Shown here: positions 55,051 through 61,400 of the stretch, piece after piece | How positions within the stretch are numbered: position 1 is the first letter of the stretch | Layout of the letters: each line of letters begins with the position of its first letter | Origin: Actinomycetota bacterium | Lineage (GTDB): Bacteria; Actinomycetota; Rubrobacteria; Rubrobacterales; Rubrobacteraceae | Direction: 5' to 3' | Length of the DNA stretch: 61,400 nucleotides | NCBI GenBank assembly: GCA_004563715.1 | Contig: SIRX01000146.1 | Coordinates: 1-61,400, forward strand | Position numbers and translations under genes: made by a program | The notes under the pieces: model-generated | What the model was told of the DNA's origin: nothing | Seen by the model: only the letters and a program-made list of their open reading frames with translations | The model's database searches: none

Positions 55051-55605
55051 TTGACGGAGGAAAACCAGCCCGGATCGGGGCGGATGACGGCGGACCGGAT
55101 GGCGGAGGCGCTCGGCGAGTCCTACAGGAGGATCGTGGAGAGCGCCGTCGAGTCCCAGCAGCGGAACATGGGCCTGGCCCAGAATTGGGCCGACAACCTC
55201 TCCGGCGTGCTGGAGAGCCAGGTGGAGACGAACCGGGCGCTCACCCGGGCGATGGAGTCCTACGTAAAGGTGGTGGAGGAGGCCCTCGAGAGCCAGGAGC
55301 GCACCAACCGGGCGCTCTCCGAGAGCCTGGAGTCCTACCGGGAGGTCATAGACCGGGTGGCCAACCTCCAGGACCAGAACACGGAGATGGTCCGGGGCTT
55401 TTTCGAGGGCGTGATGGGTGAGATGAAGACGCAGACCGACCAGAACCTGCGGATGGCCGGGGAACTCGTGGAAGGCTCGGAGAAGCAGGCCGACGCCTTC
55501 CAGAAGATGTTCCAGGAGGCGGTCAACTCCTACATGGAGCTTATGAACGCGCCCTACGAGCTCTACCGGAAGAACCTGGAGGCTTTCGGCGGCCAGGGCC
55601 GGTAG
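55051..55605 (+). CDS. Phasin-like coiled-coil protein with internal duplication
   Basis: A 184-residue soluble protein, almost wholly helical. The central part has two similar segments of about 29 residues, SQVETNRALTRAMESYVKVV and SQERTNRALSESLESYREVI, each with heptad-like hydrophobics; the C-terminal part (FQKMFQEAVNSYMELMNAPYELY) resembles phasins or apolipoprotein-type helices that coat granules or membranes. TTG 55051 follows AGGAGG; TAGAAT at 55006-55011 is a likely -10. Binding of PHA or lipid granules is possible but not shown. The mmsA gene follows after about 40 bp. Confidence 0.7.
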   Translation: MTEENQPGSGRMTADRMAEALGESYRRIVESAVESQQRNMGLAQNWADNLSGVLESQVETNRALTRAMESYVKVVEEALESQERTNRALSESLESYREVIDRVANLQDQNTEMVRGFFEGVMGEMKTQTDQNLRMAGELVEGSEKQADAFQKMFQEAVNSYMELMNAPYELYRKNLEAFGGQGR

Positions 55606-55646
55606 GCCCGCCGGGAGCGCCGGTCCGAAAAGAGGAGGCGGTAGCC

Positions 55647-57110
55647 GTGCAAGAGCTGCGCGAGAGAGAAGTCAGGAACCTCATCGGGGGCGAGTGGGAC
55701 CCGGCCGACGGCCGGGAGACCGAGCCGGTCTACGATCCGGCCACCGGCGAGGTTATAGCCGAGACCCCGCTGTCCACCGCCGGGGACCTGGATCGGGCGG
55801 TGCGCAAGGCGCGGGAGGCTTTCCCCGGCTGGGCGGCCACGCCCGTGACCGAGCGGGCGCGCCTGCTCTTCCGCTTCAAGATGCTCCTGGAGGAGCACTT
55901 CGAGGAGCTCAGGGACCTGGTCACCCTGGAGAACGGCAAGGATCGCAACGACGCCGCCGGCGAGGTCCGACGCGGGATAGAGGTCGTGGAGTTCGCCTGC
56001 GGGATGCCCACCCTCATGATGGGCGAGAGCGTGCGGGACGTGGCAAGGGGTATAGACAACGTTTCCTACCGCTTCCCGCTCGGGGCGGTGGCGGCGATCA
56101 CGCCGTTCAACTTCCCGTGCATGGTCCCGCTGTGGACCCTGCCCGTCGCTATCGGGGCGGGCAACACCTACATCCTCAAGCCCTCCGAGCGCACCCCGCT
56201 TTCGGCCCAGCGGCTCGGGGAGTTGCTCTCTGAGGCGGGGCTGCCGGAGGGGGTCTTCAACATCGTCAACGGCGCCCGGGAGGCGGTGGACGGCATCCTG
56301 GAGCACCCCGGCATCGAGGCCGTCTCCTTTGTGGGGTCCAAGCCGGTCGCCGAACACGTCTACAAGGGCGGCACGGCCCACGGAAAGAGGGTGCAGGCGC
56401 TCGCGGGAGCCAAGAACTCCATGATCGTCATGCCCGACGCCGTGCTCGACAAGACGGTGGAGAACATGATCTCCTCGGCCTACGGCAACGCCGGAGAGCG
56501 GTGCCTGGCCGGGAGCGTGGTAGTGGCGGTCGGAGAGGTGGCCGACGACCTGGTGGCGAAGCTCAGGGAACAGGCCGCCGCCATGAAGGTCGGGCCGGGC
56601 AGCGAAGAGGGCAGCGAGCTTACCCCGGTGATCCGGGACTCCCACCGCCAGAAGGTCCGCCAGTACATAGACCTCGGCGAGGAGGAAGGGGCTGAGGTCG
56701 TTCTCGACGGCCGGGAGCCGCCGTTGGAGAAGGGCTTTTTCCTCGGGCCGACCCTCCTCGACCACGTTACCGGCGACATGCGGGTGGGGCGGGAGGAGAT
56801 CTTCGGCCCCGTTCTCTCCGTGGTCCGCGTGGACGACCTCGACGGGGCTATAGAGTTCACCAACGGCTCGCCCTTCGGCAACGCCTGCTCCATCTTTACC
56901 GAGTCGGGCGCGGCGGTGCGCAGGTTTCGGGAGAACGTCGGGGCCGGGATGCTCGGCGTGAACGTCGGCGTCGCAGCCCCGATGGCCTTTTTCCCGTTCA
57001 ACGGTATAAAGGATTCCTTCTGCGGCGACCTGCACGCCACCGGCAAGGACGGGGTACGCTTCTTCACCGAGAACAAGGTCGAGATCACCCGCTGGTTCTC
57101 CGGTCCCTGA
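55647..57110 (+). CDS. mmsA: CoA-acylating methylmalonate-semialdehyde dehydrogenase
   Basis: A 487-residue NAD-dependent aldehyde dehydrogenase that converts methylmalonate semialdehyde to propionyl-CoA or malonate semialdehyde to acetyl-CoA (valine, pyrimidine or inositol catabolism). Catalytic Cys286 lies in AYGNAGERCLAGSVVV. The family-specific start IGGEWDPADGRETEPVYDP, AITPFNFPCMVPLWTLP and the C-terminal GINVGVAAPMAFFPF-like stretch (NVGVAAPMAFFPFNGIKDSF) are present. GTG 55647 follows GAGGAGGCGG. It follows the phasin-like gene and may share its transcript. Confidence 0.93.
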   Translation: MQELREREVRNLIGGEWDPADGRETEPVYDPATGEVIAETPLSTAGDLDRAVRKAREAFPGWAATPVTERARLLFRFKMLLEEHFEELRDLVTLENGKDRNDAAGEVRRGIEVVEFACGMPTLMMGESVRDVARGIDNVSYRFPLGAVAAITPFNFPCMVPLWTLPVAIGAGNTYILKPSERTPLSAQRLGELLSEAGLPEGVFNIVNGAREAVDGILEHPGIEAVSFVGSKPVAEHVYKGGTAHGKRVQALAGAKNSMIVMPDAVLDKTVENMISSAYGNAGERCLAGSVVVAVGEVADDLVAKLREQAAAMKVGPGSEEGSELTPVIRDSHRQKVRQYIDLGEEEGAEVVLDGREPPLEKGFFLGPTLLDHVTGDMRVGREEIFGPVLSVVRVDDLDGAIEFTNGSPFGNACSIFTESGAAVRRFRENVGAGMLGVNVGVAAPMAFFPFNGIKDSFCGDLHATGKDGVRFFTENKVEITRWFSGP

Positions 57111-57285
57111 TCCCTTTTCCGGGTAGGAGCCAGACCCGGGGGGCGCGCCGTTCGCCGCCTCCGGTCTGCACCCGCGTTCTTCCTCGTATACTAGAGCGCG
57201 AAATGCCCGGGGCAACCAGCTGGTATCGGCCGGTATCGCCGGGCGGAAACGGGATAAACTGGCTGCTGGCTTTGGAGGAGCCTAC

Positions 57286-58761
57286 ATGAATCCGGAAAAC
57301 CAGGCTTCAGCTTCCCATACCGTACCGGGGACGCCGGTGACCCGCGGAGGACGATTGGACCGGGCGCTGGCGCGCGCCAGCGACGCGCAGCTCAGGGAGG
57401 GAAACCGTCTCTCGCTCCTCAAAGACGGGCCGGAGACGTATGACGACTGGCTGGCGGCGATCTCGCGCGCCAAACGGTGGGTGCACCTCGACAACTACAT
57501 CTTCAAGAACGACACCACCGGGGAAAAGTTCGCCGAGGCTCTCGCGCAGAAAGCCTCCGAGGGCGTCCGGGTCCGAGTGCTGCACGACTGGTTCGGTTGC
57601 ATGAACGTGCCCCGCTCGTTCTGGAAGGCGCTCCGGGAGACGGGCGTCGAAGTCCGATCCGTAAACCCTCCGACCCTGGGGGCGCCGCTCGGGATGATAC
57701 AGCGCGACCACCGGAAGCTCATCGCCGTCGACGGAGAGTACGCCTCGACGGGCGGCGTGTGCATCTCGGACGGCTGGCTGGTCCGTTCGCCGGAGACGGG
57801 CCTGCCCTACCGCGACACGGCGGTCCGGGTACGCGGTCCGGCGGTGGCCGATATAGAACGCGCCTTCGCGACCTTGTGGGACCAGACAGGCGATCCGCTC
57901 CCCGCAGACGAACGGCCGCACCCGGAGGGGATCCCGCCCTCCGGGGAGGAAGCGGCGCGCGTGGTGGTTCAGGAACCGCGCAAGATGCGGACCCTGCGCA
58001 TCCTGCAACTGCTGACCGCGGGGGTCGAGCGGCGGTTCTGGATCACCGACGCGTACTTCCTCTCCATGCCCATCCTCACGCAGGCGCTGATGGCTACCGC
58101 CAGGGACGGTGTGGACGTCCGGGTCCTGGTGCCGGCCACGAACGACCTGCCCTGGATCGGGGCCGTCTCCCGCGTCGGTTACCGGCAGTTTCTCGAAGCG
58201 GGGGTGCGTATCTTCGAGTACGGAGGCCCTATGATCCACGCCAAGACCGCCGTCGCCGACGGCTGGTGGTCGAAGGTCGGCTCTACCAACCTGAACTTCA
58301 GCAGCCTGGCGGCAAACTGGGAGATAGACCTGGTGGCCGAGGACCGGGGCTTCGCCTCCCGGATGGAGGATCTCTTCGAGGAAGACCTCGCCGACGCCCG
58401 GGAGGTGCGTCTGGTTCGCACCGCGGCGGCCGCGAAGGTCCGGACGGACCGTCCGATAGACACCTCGAACCGCAGAGCCCGGCGCGGCGCCGTGGGCAGT
58501 GGTTCCGGGTCCGCCTCCACGCTCGCCCGGGTCGGTAGCGTAACCCTTCAAAAGAGCGGGGCTCCGCTGGATACGCGCGAGCACGCGCTCGCCGGGGCGA
58601 TAAGCGGCAGCCTGCTCGCCCTCTCTCTTCTCGGGGTCCGCTTTCCGCGGCTCCTGGCGTGGCCGCTCGCGGCCCTCGGGCTGTTGCTCGGCGGGCTGGG
58701 CGTAGCGCGCACGATCCGCTCGACGCTTACCGGCGCCTCGCCCGACGACCCCGAAGGCTAG
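57286..58761 (+). CDS. Phospholipase D-like cardiolipin synthase
   Basis: A 491-residue phospholipase-D superfamily protein with both HKD motifs: HRKLIAVDGEYASTGG (His142) and IHAKTAVADGWWSKVGSTNLN (His318). Unlike Escherichia coli ClsA, the membrane segments are at the C-terminus (about 425-485: ALAGAISGSLLALSLLGVRF and LLAWPLAALGLLLGGLGVA). Such enzymes join two phosphatidylglycerols into cardiolipin. ATG 57286 has GGAGGAG upstream; TATACT about 95 bp upstream is a possible -10. Confidence 0.9.
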   Translation: MNPENQASASHTVPGTPVTRGGRLDRALARASDAQLREGNRLSLLKDGPETYDDWLAAISRAKRWVHLDNYIFKNDTTGEKFAEALAQKASEGVRVRVLHDWFGCMNVPRSFWKALRETGVEVRSVNPPTLGAPLGMIQRDHRKLIAVDGEYASTGGVCISDGWLVRSPETGLPYRDTAVRVRGPAVADIERAFATLWDQTGDPLPADERPHPEGIPPSGEEAARVVVQEPRKMRTLRILQLLTAGVERRFWITDAYFLSMPILTQALMATARDGVDVRVLVPATNDLPWIGAVSRVGYRQFLEAGVRIFEYGGPMIHAKTAVADGWWSKVGSTNLNFSSLAANWEIDLVAEDRGFASRMEDLFEEDLADAREVRLVRTAAAAKVRTDRPIDTSNRRARRGAVGSGSGSASTLARVGSVTLQKSGAPLDTREHALAGAISGSLLALSLLGVRFPRLLAWPLAALGLLLGGLGVARTIRSTLTGASPDDPEG

Positions 58762-58782
58762 ACCCGGACCGGCTGCGAACCT

Positions 58783-58802
58783 CTTTAACCGACTTTAACC
58801 AA
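58783..58802. repeat. Tandem 10-bp repeat in the intergenic region
   Basis: Two adjacent copies of CTTTAACC(G/A)A lie just after the cardiolipin synthase stop. Short direct repeats of one helical turn often mark regulator binding sites, but nothing else here identifies one. Confidence 0.35.
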
Positions 58803-58882
58803 CTCCCGGTTTGCCGCGCCCGCCTGCGAACCAGGGCAACCCCGAAAACCGCGCAAGCCACCCTTCGGCGCCTGTACAGCAT

Positions 58883-58915
58883 TTTCGTTACATCACAGAC
58901 ACGATTTCGTAACAT
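58883..58915. promoter_or_regulatory. Direct repeats TTTCGTTACAT/TTTCGTAACAT upstream of an NlpC/P60 gene
   Basis: TTTCGTTACAT (58883-58893) and TTTCGTAACAT (58905-58915) are 22 bp apart, two turns of the helix, in an AT-rich region about 100 bp before the secreted hydrolase gene at 59009. The GT(A/T)AC core recalls MtrA-type sites known near wall hydrolase genes of other actinobacteria; assignment is inference. Confidence 0.4.
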
Positions 58916-59008
58916 TTTTTCAATATTTTCTTGACGAGCCGGTGACTTCGCCCGGGAGGTTGGTTAACATGCGGGCCGACCACGCCAGACGTTTACGGAG
59001 GGGGATAT

Positions 59009-60016
59009 ATGCGTCGGTCTGTGTTGTTCGCGGCAGCCTTTCTTCTGGCTGCGATTGCCGCCACGTCTGCTTCGCTGTTCATCTTCTACGAATCTTCCGA
59101 GGCCCGGACGCCTTCGCAGGGGTCCGTAGCCAGCGGCCCGGAGCTTCCGGAGGAAGACTTCCCGGCCTACTCTCAGACCGTGGACAACTCCTCGGAGTCG
59201 CGCTTCGAGGCGCCGGGTTGGGAGTCGGAGTCCTCCAGTTCCGAGCGTTACGGTGAAGACTACCGGATCGCCGGGCCGCGCGGAGACGTCGAGCGGGCCC
59301 GCTACAAGGTGAGGATACCTGAGACGGATACGTACTCGGTCTACGCCTGGTGGCCTTCGGCGGGCGTGGACAACGTCTCCGCCCGGTACGGCATTAGCAC
59401 TACCTCGGGGGTGGAGTGGACCGAGGTAGACCAGGGAAAGGACGGTGGCTCCTGGGTAAAGCTCGGTGAGTATCGGATGAAGGGTGGCGACCGCTACGCG
59501 GTGCAGATCGCGCCCGGTTCCGACGGCGCGGGCCACCTGGTAGCCGACGCCGTGGCCGTCGTGCGGGGCGTACAATCGGGGCCGCCCGAGAAGAGCTACG
59601 GCCCGGCGGACGGCGAGACGTTTGCGGCCCAGGGCAAGCGTCCCTCGCGGAAGGCCATAGTCCGGCAGGCCAGGAGACACCTGGGCACGCGGTACGTCCT
59701 GTCGCCTCCAGGGCCTTGCCGGGCGTTCAGGAAAGAAGACTGCTCCTGCCACACCAAACTCGTCTTCCGGAAGTTCGGAAAGCGCCTTCCGGACGACCCG
59801 GCCCGCCAGTGGCAGCGCGGACGCCGGATAGCCAAGTCCAACGTCCGGCCCGGGGACCTCGTGTTCTTCCGGGAGAACGGCCGGAACATCACCCACGTCG
59901 GGATCTACTCCGGCAACGGAAATATCATCCACGCCTCCAGCTACTTCGGCAAGGTCGTGGAGAGCAAGATGAAGTACATCAGAGGGTACGTAGGCGGGAG
60001 ACGGCTGAACTGGTAA
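59009..60016 (+). CDS. Secreted NlpC/P60 wall hydrolase with an N-terminal beta-sandwich domain
   Basis: A 335-residue exported protein. Signal peptide at residues 1-30 (SVLFAAAFLLAAIAATSASLF). A golvesin-like/carbohydrate-binding beta-sandwich (about 55-190: SQTVDNSSESRFEAPGW; VKLGEYRMKGGDRYAVQIAP) precedes an NlpC/P60 domain (about 210-335). The catalytic Cys is in KEDCSCHTKLVFRKFG, the His in ITHVGIYSGNGNIIHASSYFG. Note the residue after Ser is Cys instead of the usual Gly (DCSG). It probably cleaves peptidoglycan stem peptides. ATG 59009 lies behind GGAGGGGG. The next gene is a paralogue. Confidence 0.9.
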   Translation: MRRSVLFAAAFLLAAIAATSASLFIFYESSEARTPSQGSVASGPELPEEDFPAYSQTVDNSSESRFEAPGWESESSSSERYGEDYRIAGPRGDVERARYKVRIPETDTYSVYAWWPSAGVDNVSARYGISTTSGVEWTEVDQGKDGGSWVKLGEYRMKGGDRYAVQIAPGSDGAGHLVADAVAVVRGVQSGPPEKSYGPADGETFAAQGKRPSRKAIVRQARRHLGTRYVLSPPGPCRAFRKEDCSCHTKLVFRKFGKRLPDDPARQWQRGRRIAKSNVRPGDLVFFRENGRNITHVGIYSGNGNIIHASSYFGKVVESKMKYIRGYVGGRRLNW

Positions 60017-60089
60017 CCGCTACGGGACAGCGTTCGCGGGAGGAAAGAGGAGAGACCAACAAACCATAGGAACCCACCACGGCCAGAGA

Positions 60090-60116
60090 AGCCGGTTCGC
60101 TTCGCGCGGACCGGCT
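60090..60116 (+). terminator. Stem-loop after the first NlpC/P60 gene
   Basis: AGCCGGTTCGC (60090-60100) pairs with GCGGACCGGCT (60106-60116) across a 5-nt loop, with one G-T wobble, followed by TTCGTCTC, a weak T-tract. It likely terminates or stabilises the upstream transcript. Confidence 0.65.
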
Positions 60117-60188
60117 TTCGTCTCGGGGACCGGACAACGATCAGTTGCCAACAAAACTTAATAAAGAAACAAAATATGCAAAAAACTA

Positions 60189-60219
60189 AAAGAATTTGTT
60201 GAACGTGTATAAATTCTTT
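60189..60219. promoter_or_regulatory. AT-rich 9-bp inverted repeat upstream of the second NlpC/P60 gene
   Basis: AAAGAATTT (60189-60197) and AAATTCTTT (60211-60219) are perfect inverted copies separated by 13 nt in an AT-rich island about 60-90 bp before the TTG start of the downstream gene. TTGTCA (60218-60223) with TAATAA (60240-60245) at 16 bp could be a promoter, so the repeat would overlap its -35, as an operator would. Confidence 0.45.
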
Positions 60220-60280
60220 GTCACAATACGGCAACAGTTTAATAACAGCACAAAGCGTACATACGACGGAGGGGGGAAAA

Positions 60281-61246
60281 TTGCTCCGGCTGGTATTGGC
60301 TTCATTGGCGGTTGTCCTGGCGAGTTCCATAGCCTTGGGGGTGGCTCTTTTCGCCGTTCCGGAGACTTCGGAGGCCGCCAGCAAGCGGTACTCGCAGGTG
60401 ATCGACAACTCCACCAAGGGTCGTTTCAGGGCCACCACGAACTGGGGTGTGAGCTCTTACAGTAACCAGCGGTACGGAAAAAACTACCGGTTTGCCAAGC
60501 CGGCCAAAAGGGGCCTGGCGATGTACAAGACCAGGATTCCCCGGGGTGGATACTACACCGTGTGCGGTAGATGGCCGGCCAACAACGGTTACAACAGGGC
60601 GACGCCCATAAGGATCCGGACCGCTGAGGGGGTCAAAGTCCGGCGGGTCAACCAGCAGAGGAACGGCGGCCGGTGGGTGAGGCTGGGCACGTACAGGATG
60701 AGGGCCGGGGACGCTTACAACATCCGGGTCTCCCGGAACGGCAAAGGAAACAAGTACGTTATCGCCGACGCCTTCAAGATCATCCGGGCGCCGGATGCGA
60801 AAGGTGTGCGGTGCCGGGCGGCTTCTACGACGACCTCCAAGTCTTCGACGGCCCCCAGGGGGGAGCGGGTCCTCGAGGAGGGGAAGAAGTACCTCGGCAA
60901 ACCGTACCGGCTGGGCGGCCAGGCCATGTGCGACCAGGGCCGTTACATAGATTGCTCGTGCCTCACGCAGAGGGCCTACAAGGCGATAGGCCTCTCGCTG
61001 CCGGACGACCCGGTGAGGCAGTTCCAGTACGGCCGCAGGGTAGATAGCCCACGAAAGGGCGACCTGCTGTTCTACGACGAAGACGGTCCCGGCGGCCTGC
61101 AAGTAACCCACGTCGGCATCTACGCGGGCAAGAACAGCAACGGAACCGACTTGATCCTCCACGCCTCCAGTTACTGGGGTGAGGTGGTGATCAAGCCGAT
61201 GCGCTGGCCGCGAGACGGATATCTGGGGGCCAGGAGGCTCACGTAG
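60281..61246 (+). CDS. Secreted NlpC/P60 wall hydrolase, paralogue of the upstream gene
   Basis: A 321-residue exported protein. TTG 60281 is chosen because GGAGGGGGG (60268-60276) is just upstream and the product then begins with a clean signal peptide (LRLVLASLAVVLASSIALGVALF, cleavage near SEAASK). The N-terminal beta-sandwich domain is at about 30-175 (YSQVIDNSTKGRF; VRLGTYRMRAGDAYNIRV). The NlpC/P60 domain is at about 195-321, with catalytic Cys in YIDCSCLTQRAYKAIG and His in VTHVGIYAGKN and LILHASSYWG. It shares the DCSC variant, the N-terminal domain and overall layout with its neighbour, so they arose by tandem duplication. A free wall-turnover role is likely. Confidence 0.9.
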   Translation: MLRLVLASLAVVLASSIALGVALFAVPETSEAASKRYSQVIDNSTKGRFRATTNWGVSSYSNQRYGKNYRFAKPAKRGLAMYKTRIPRGGYYTVCGRWPANNGYNRATPIRIRTAEGVKVRRVNQQRNGGRWVRLGTYRMRAGDAYNIRVSRNGKGNKYVIADAFKIIRAPDAKGVRCRAASTTTSKSSTAPRGERVLEEGKKYLGKPYRLGGQAMCDQGRYIDCSCLTQRAYKAIGLSLPDDPVRQFQYGRRVDSPRKGDLLFYDEDGPGGLQVTHVGIYAGKNSNGTDLILHASSYWGEVVIKPMRWPRDGYLGARRLT

Positions 61247-61289
61247 CCACGTAGCTTTTTACGGGCTTACGAGGATACTGTTGGTTTAT

Positions 61290-61400
61290 TCAACACGCCG
61301 GAGCCAGGGCTGCCAGATGGGAGCGCCGGGTAGCGGCGATGGGGGCTCCGTTCAGCCAGTTGCTCACCCGATTGACGTTGACCGCCGCCGCGGTTCCCAA
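61290..61400 (-). mobile_element. C-terminal end of a transposase, cut by the window edge
   Basis: A minus-strand frame enters at the right edge and stops at TGA (61290-61292) after 36 residues: LGTAAAVNVNRVSNWLNGAP, IAATRRSHLAALAPAC. The A-A-x-N-x-x-R-x-x-x-W-L and T-R-R-S-x-x-A-A-L-A pattern matches the last helices of DDE transposases of the IS1182/IS5 type. No terminal repeat can be identified in the part available, so the family assignment is tentative and the element may be intact or a fragment. Confidence 0.55.

Noticed and set aside
58762-59008. A c-di-AMP (ydaO-type) riboswitch, which often precedes wall hydrolase genes in actinobacteria
   Set aside because: I could not identify the conserved core elements of that riboswitch in this leader or in 60017-60280.

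Overview
The window looks like chromosomal DNA of a high-GC actinobacterium, most likely Rubrobacter or a close relative. I infer this from the GC-rich coding style, frequent GTG/TTG starts behind GGAGG-type ribosome binding sites, a Rv1284-like small carbonic anhydrase, a DtxR-type metal regulator beside a Mn/Zn ABC importer, a class II photolyase and two very different aconitases. No rRNA, tRNA, CRISPR array or prophage was seen. The only mobile-element trace is the C-terminal end of a transposase at the right edge. LAYOUT. 1-4.0 kb: edge of an unknown minus-strand gene with a 21-bp palindrome upstream, TVP38-type membrane protein, TPR protein, thymidine kinase, beta-carbonic anhydrase and a membrane-anchored charged protein. 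4.1-6.1 kb: short-type aconitase. 6.2-8.8 kb, minus strand: an overlapping three-gene operon of a DUF3179 lipoprotein, a thioredoxin-fold lipoprotein whose first active-site cysteine codon is an in-frame TGA, and CcdA. A 13-bp hairpin starts 11 nt after the TGA, so this is a strong selenoprotein candidate. 9.1-11.9 kb: DoxX, LspA, a membrane protein, a methyltransferase and DUF4870. 12.1-18.2 kb: MacB/FtsX-type ABC exporter followed by a NarL-type two-component system. 18.3-25.3 kb: esterase, dicarboxylate symporter, AcnA with an odd acidic insert, hydroxyacid dehydrogenase and SDR. 25.3-30.9 kb: DtxR-family repressor divergent from a four-gene Mn/Zn ABC importer with a visible promoter/operator, then a ZIP transporter. 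31-40.3 kb: UMF1-type MFS, NagA, macro domain, DUF35/thiolase pair, MsrB, class II photolyase, 7TM-PAS histidine kinase and Crp/Fnr regulator. 40.6-49.1 kb: a candidate (glyco)sphingolipid locus with a serine palmitoyltransferase-like enzyme, bCerS-like GNAT acyltransferase, CerR-like reductase, MGDG-synthase-like glycosyltransferase and LPG-synthase-type membrane protein. It converges on a fused double-reductase gene and a GT4 glycosyltransferase. 49.4-58.8 kb: PEP carboxykinase, asparaginase, EamA exporter, SRPBCC protein, a 52-aa Pmp3-like peptide, quinone oxidoreductase, phasin-like protein, methylmalonate-semialdehyde dehydrogenase and cardiolipin synthase. 59-61.2 kb: two secreted paralogous NlpC/P60 hydrolases behind AT-rich control regions. 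HOW IT FITS TOGETHER. Much of the window concerns the cell envelope (lipids, lipoprotein processing, wall hydrolases, envelope thiol redox) and stress/metal/redox handling (photolyase, MsrB, Mn import, DoxX). Central carbon enzymes (two aconitases, PckA) are interspersed. The two most interesting observations are the putative selenocysteine thioredoxin operon and the putative Gram-positive ceramide/glycosphingolipid locus.
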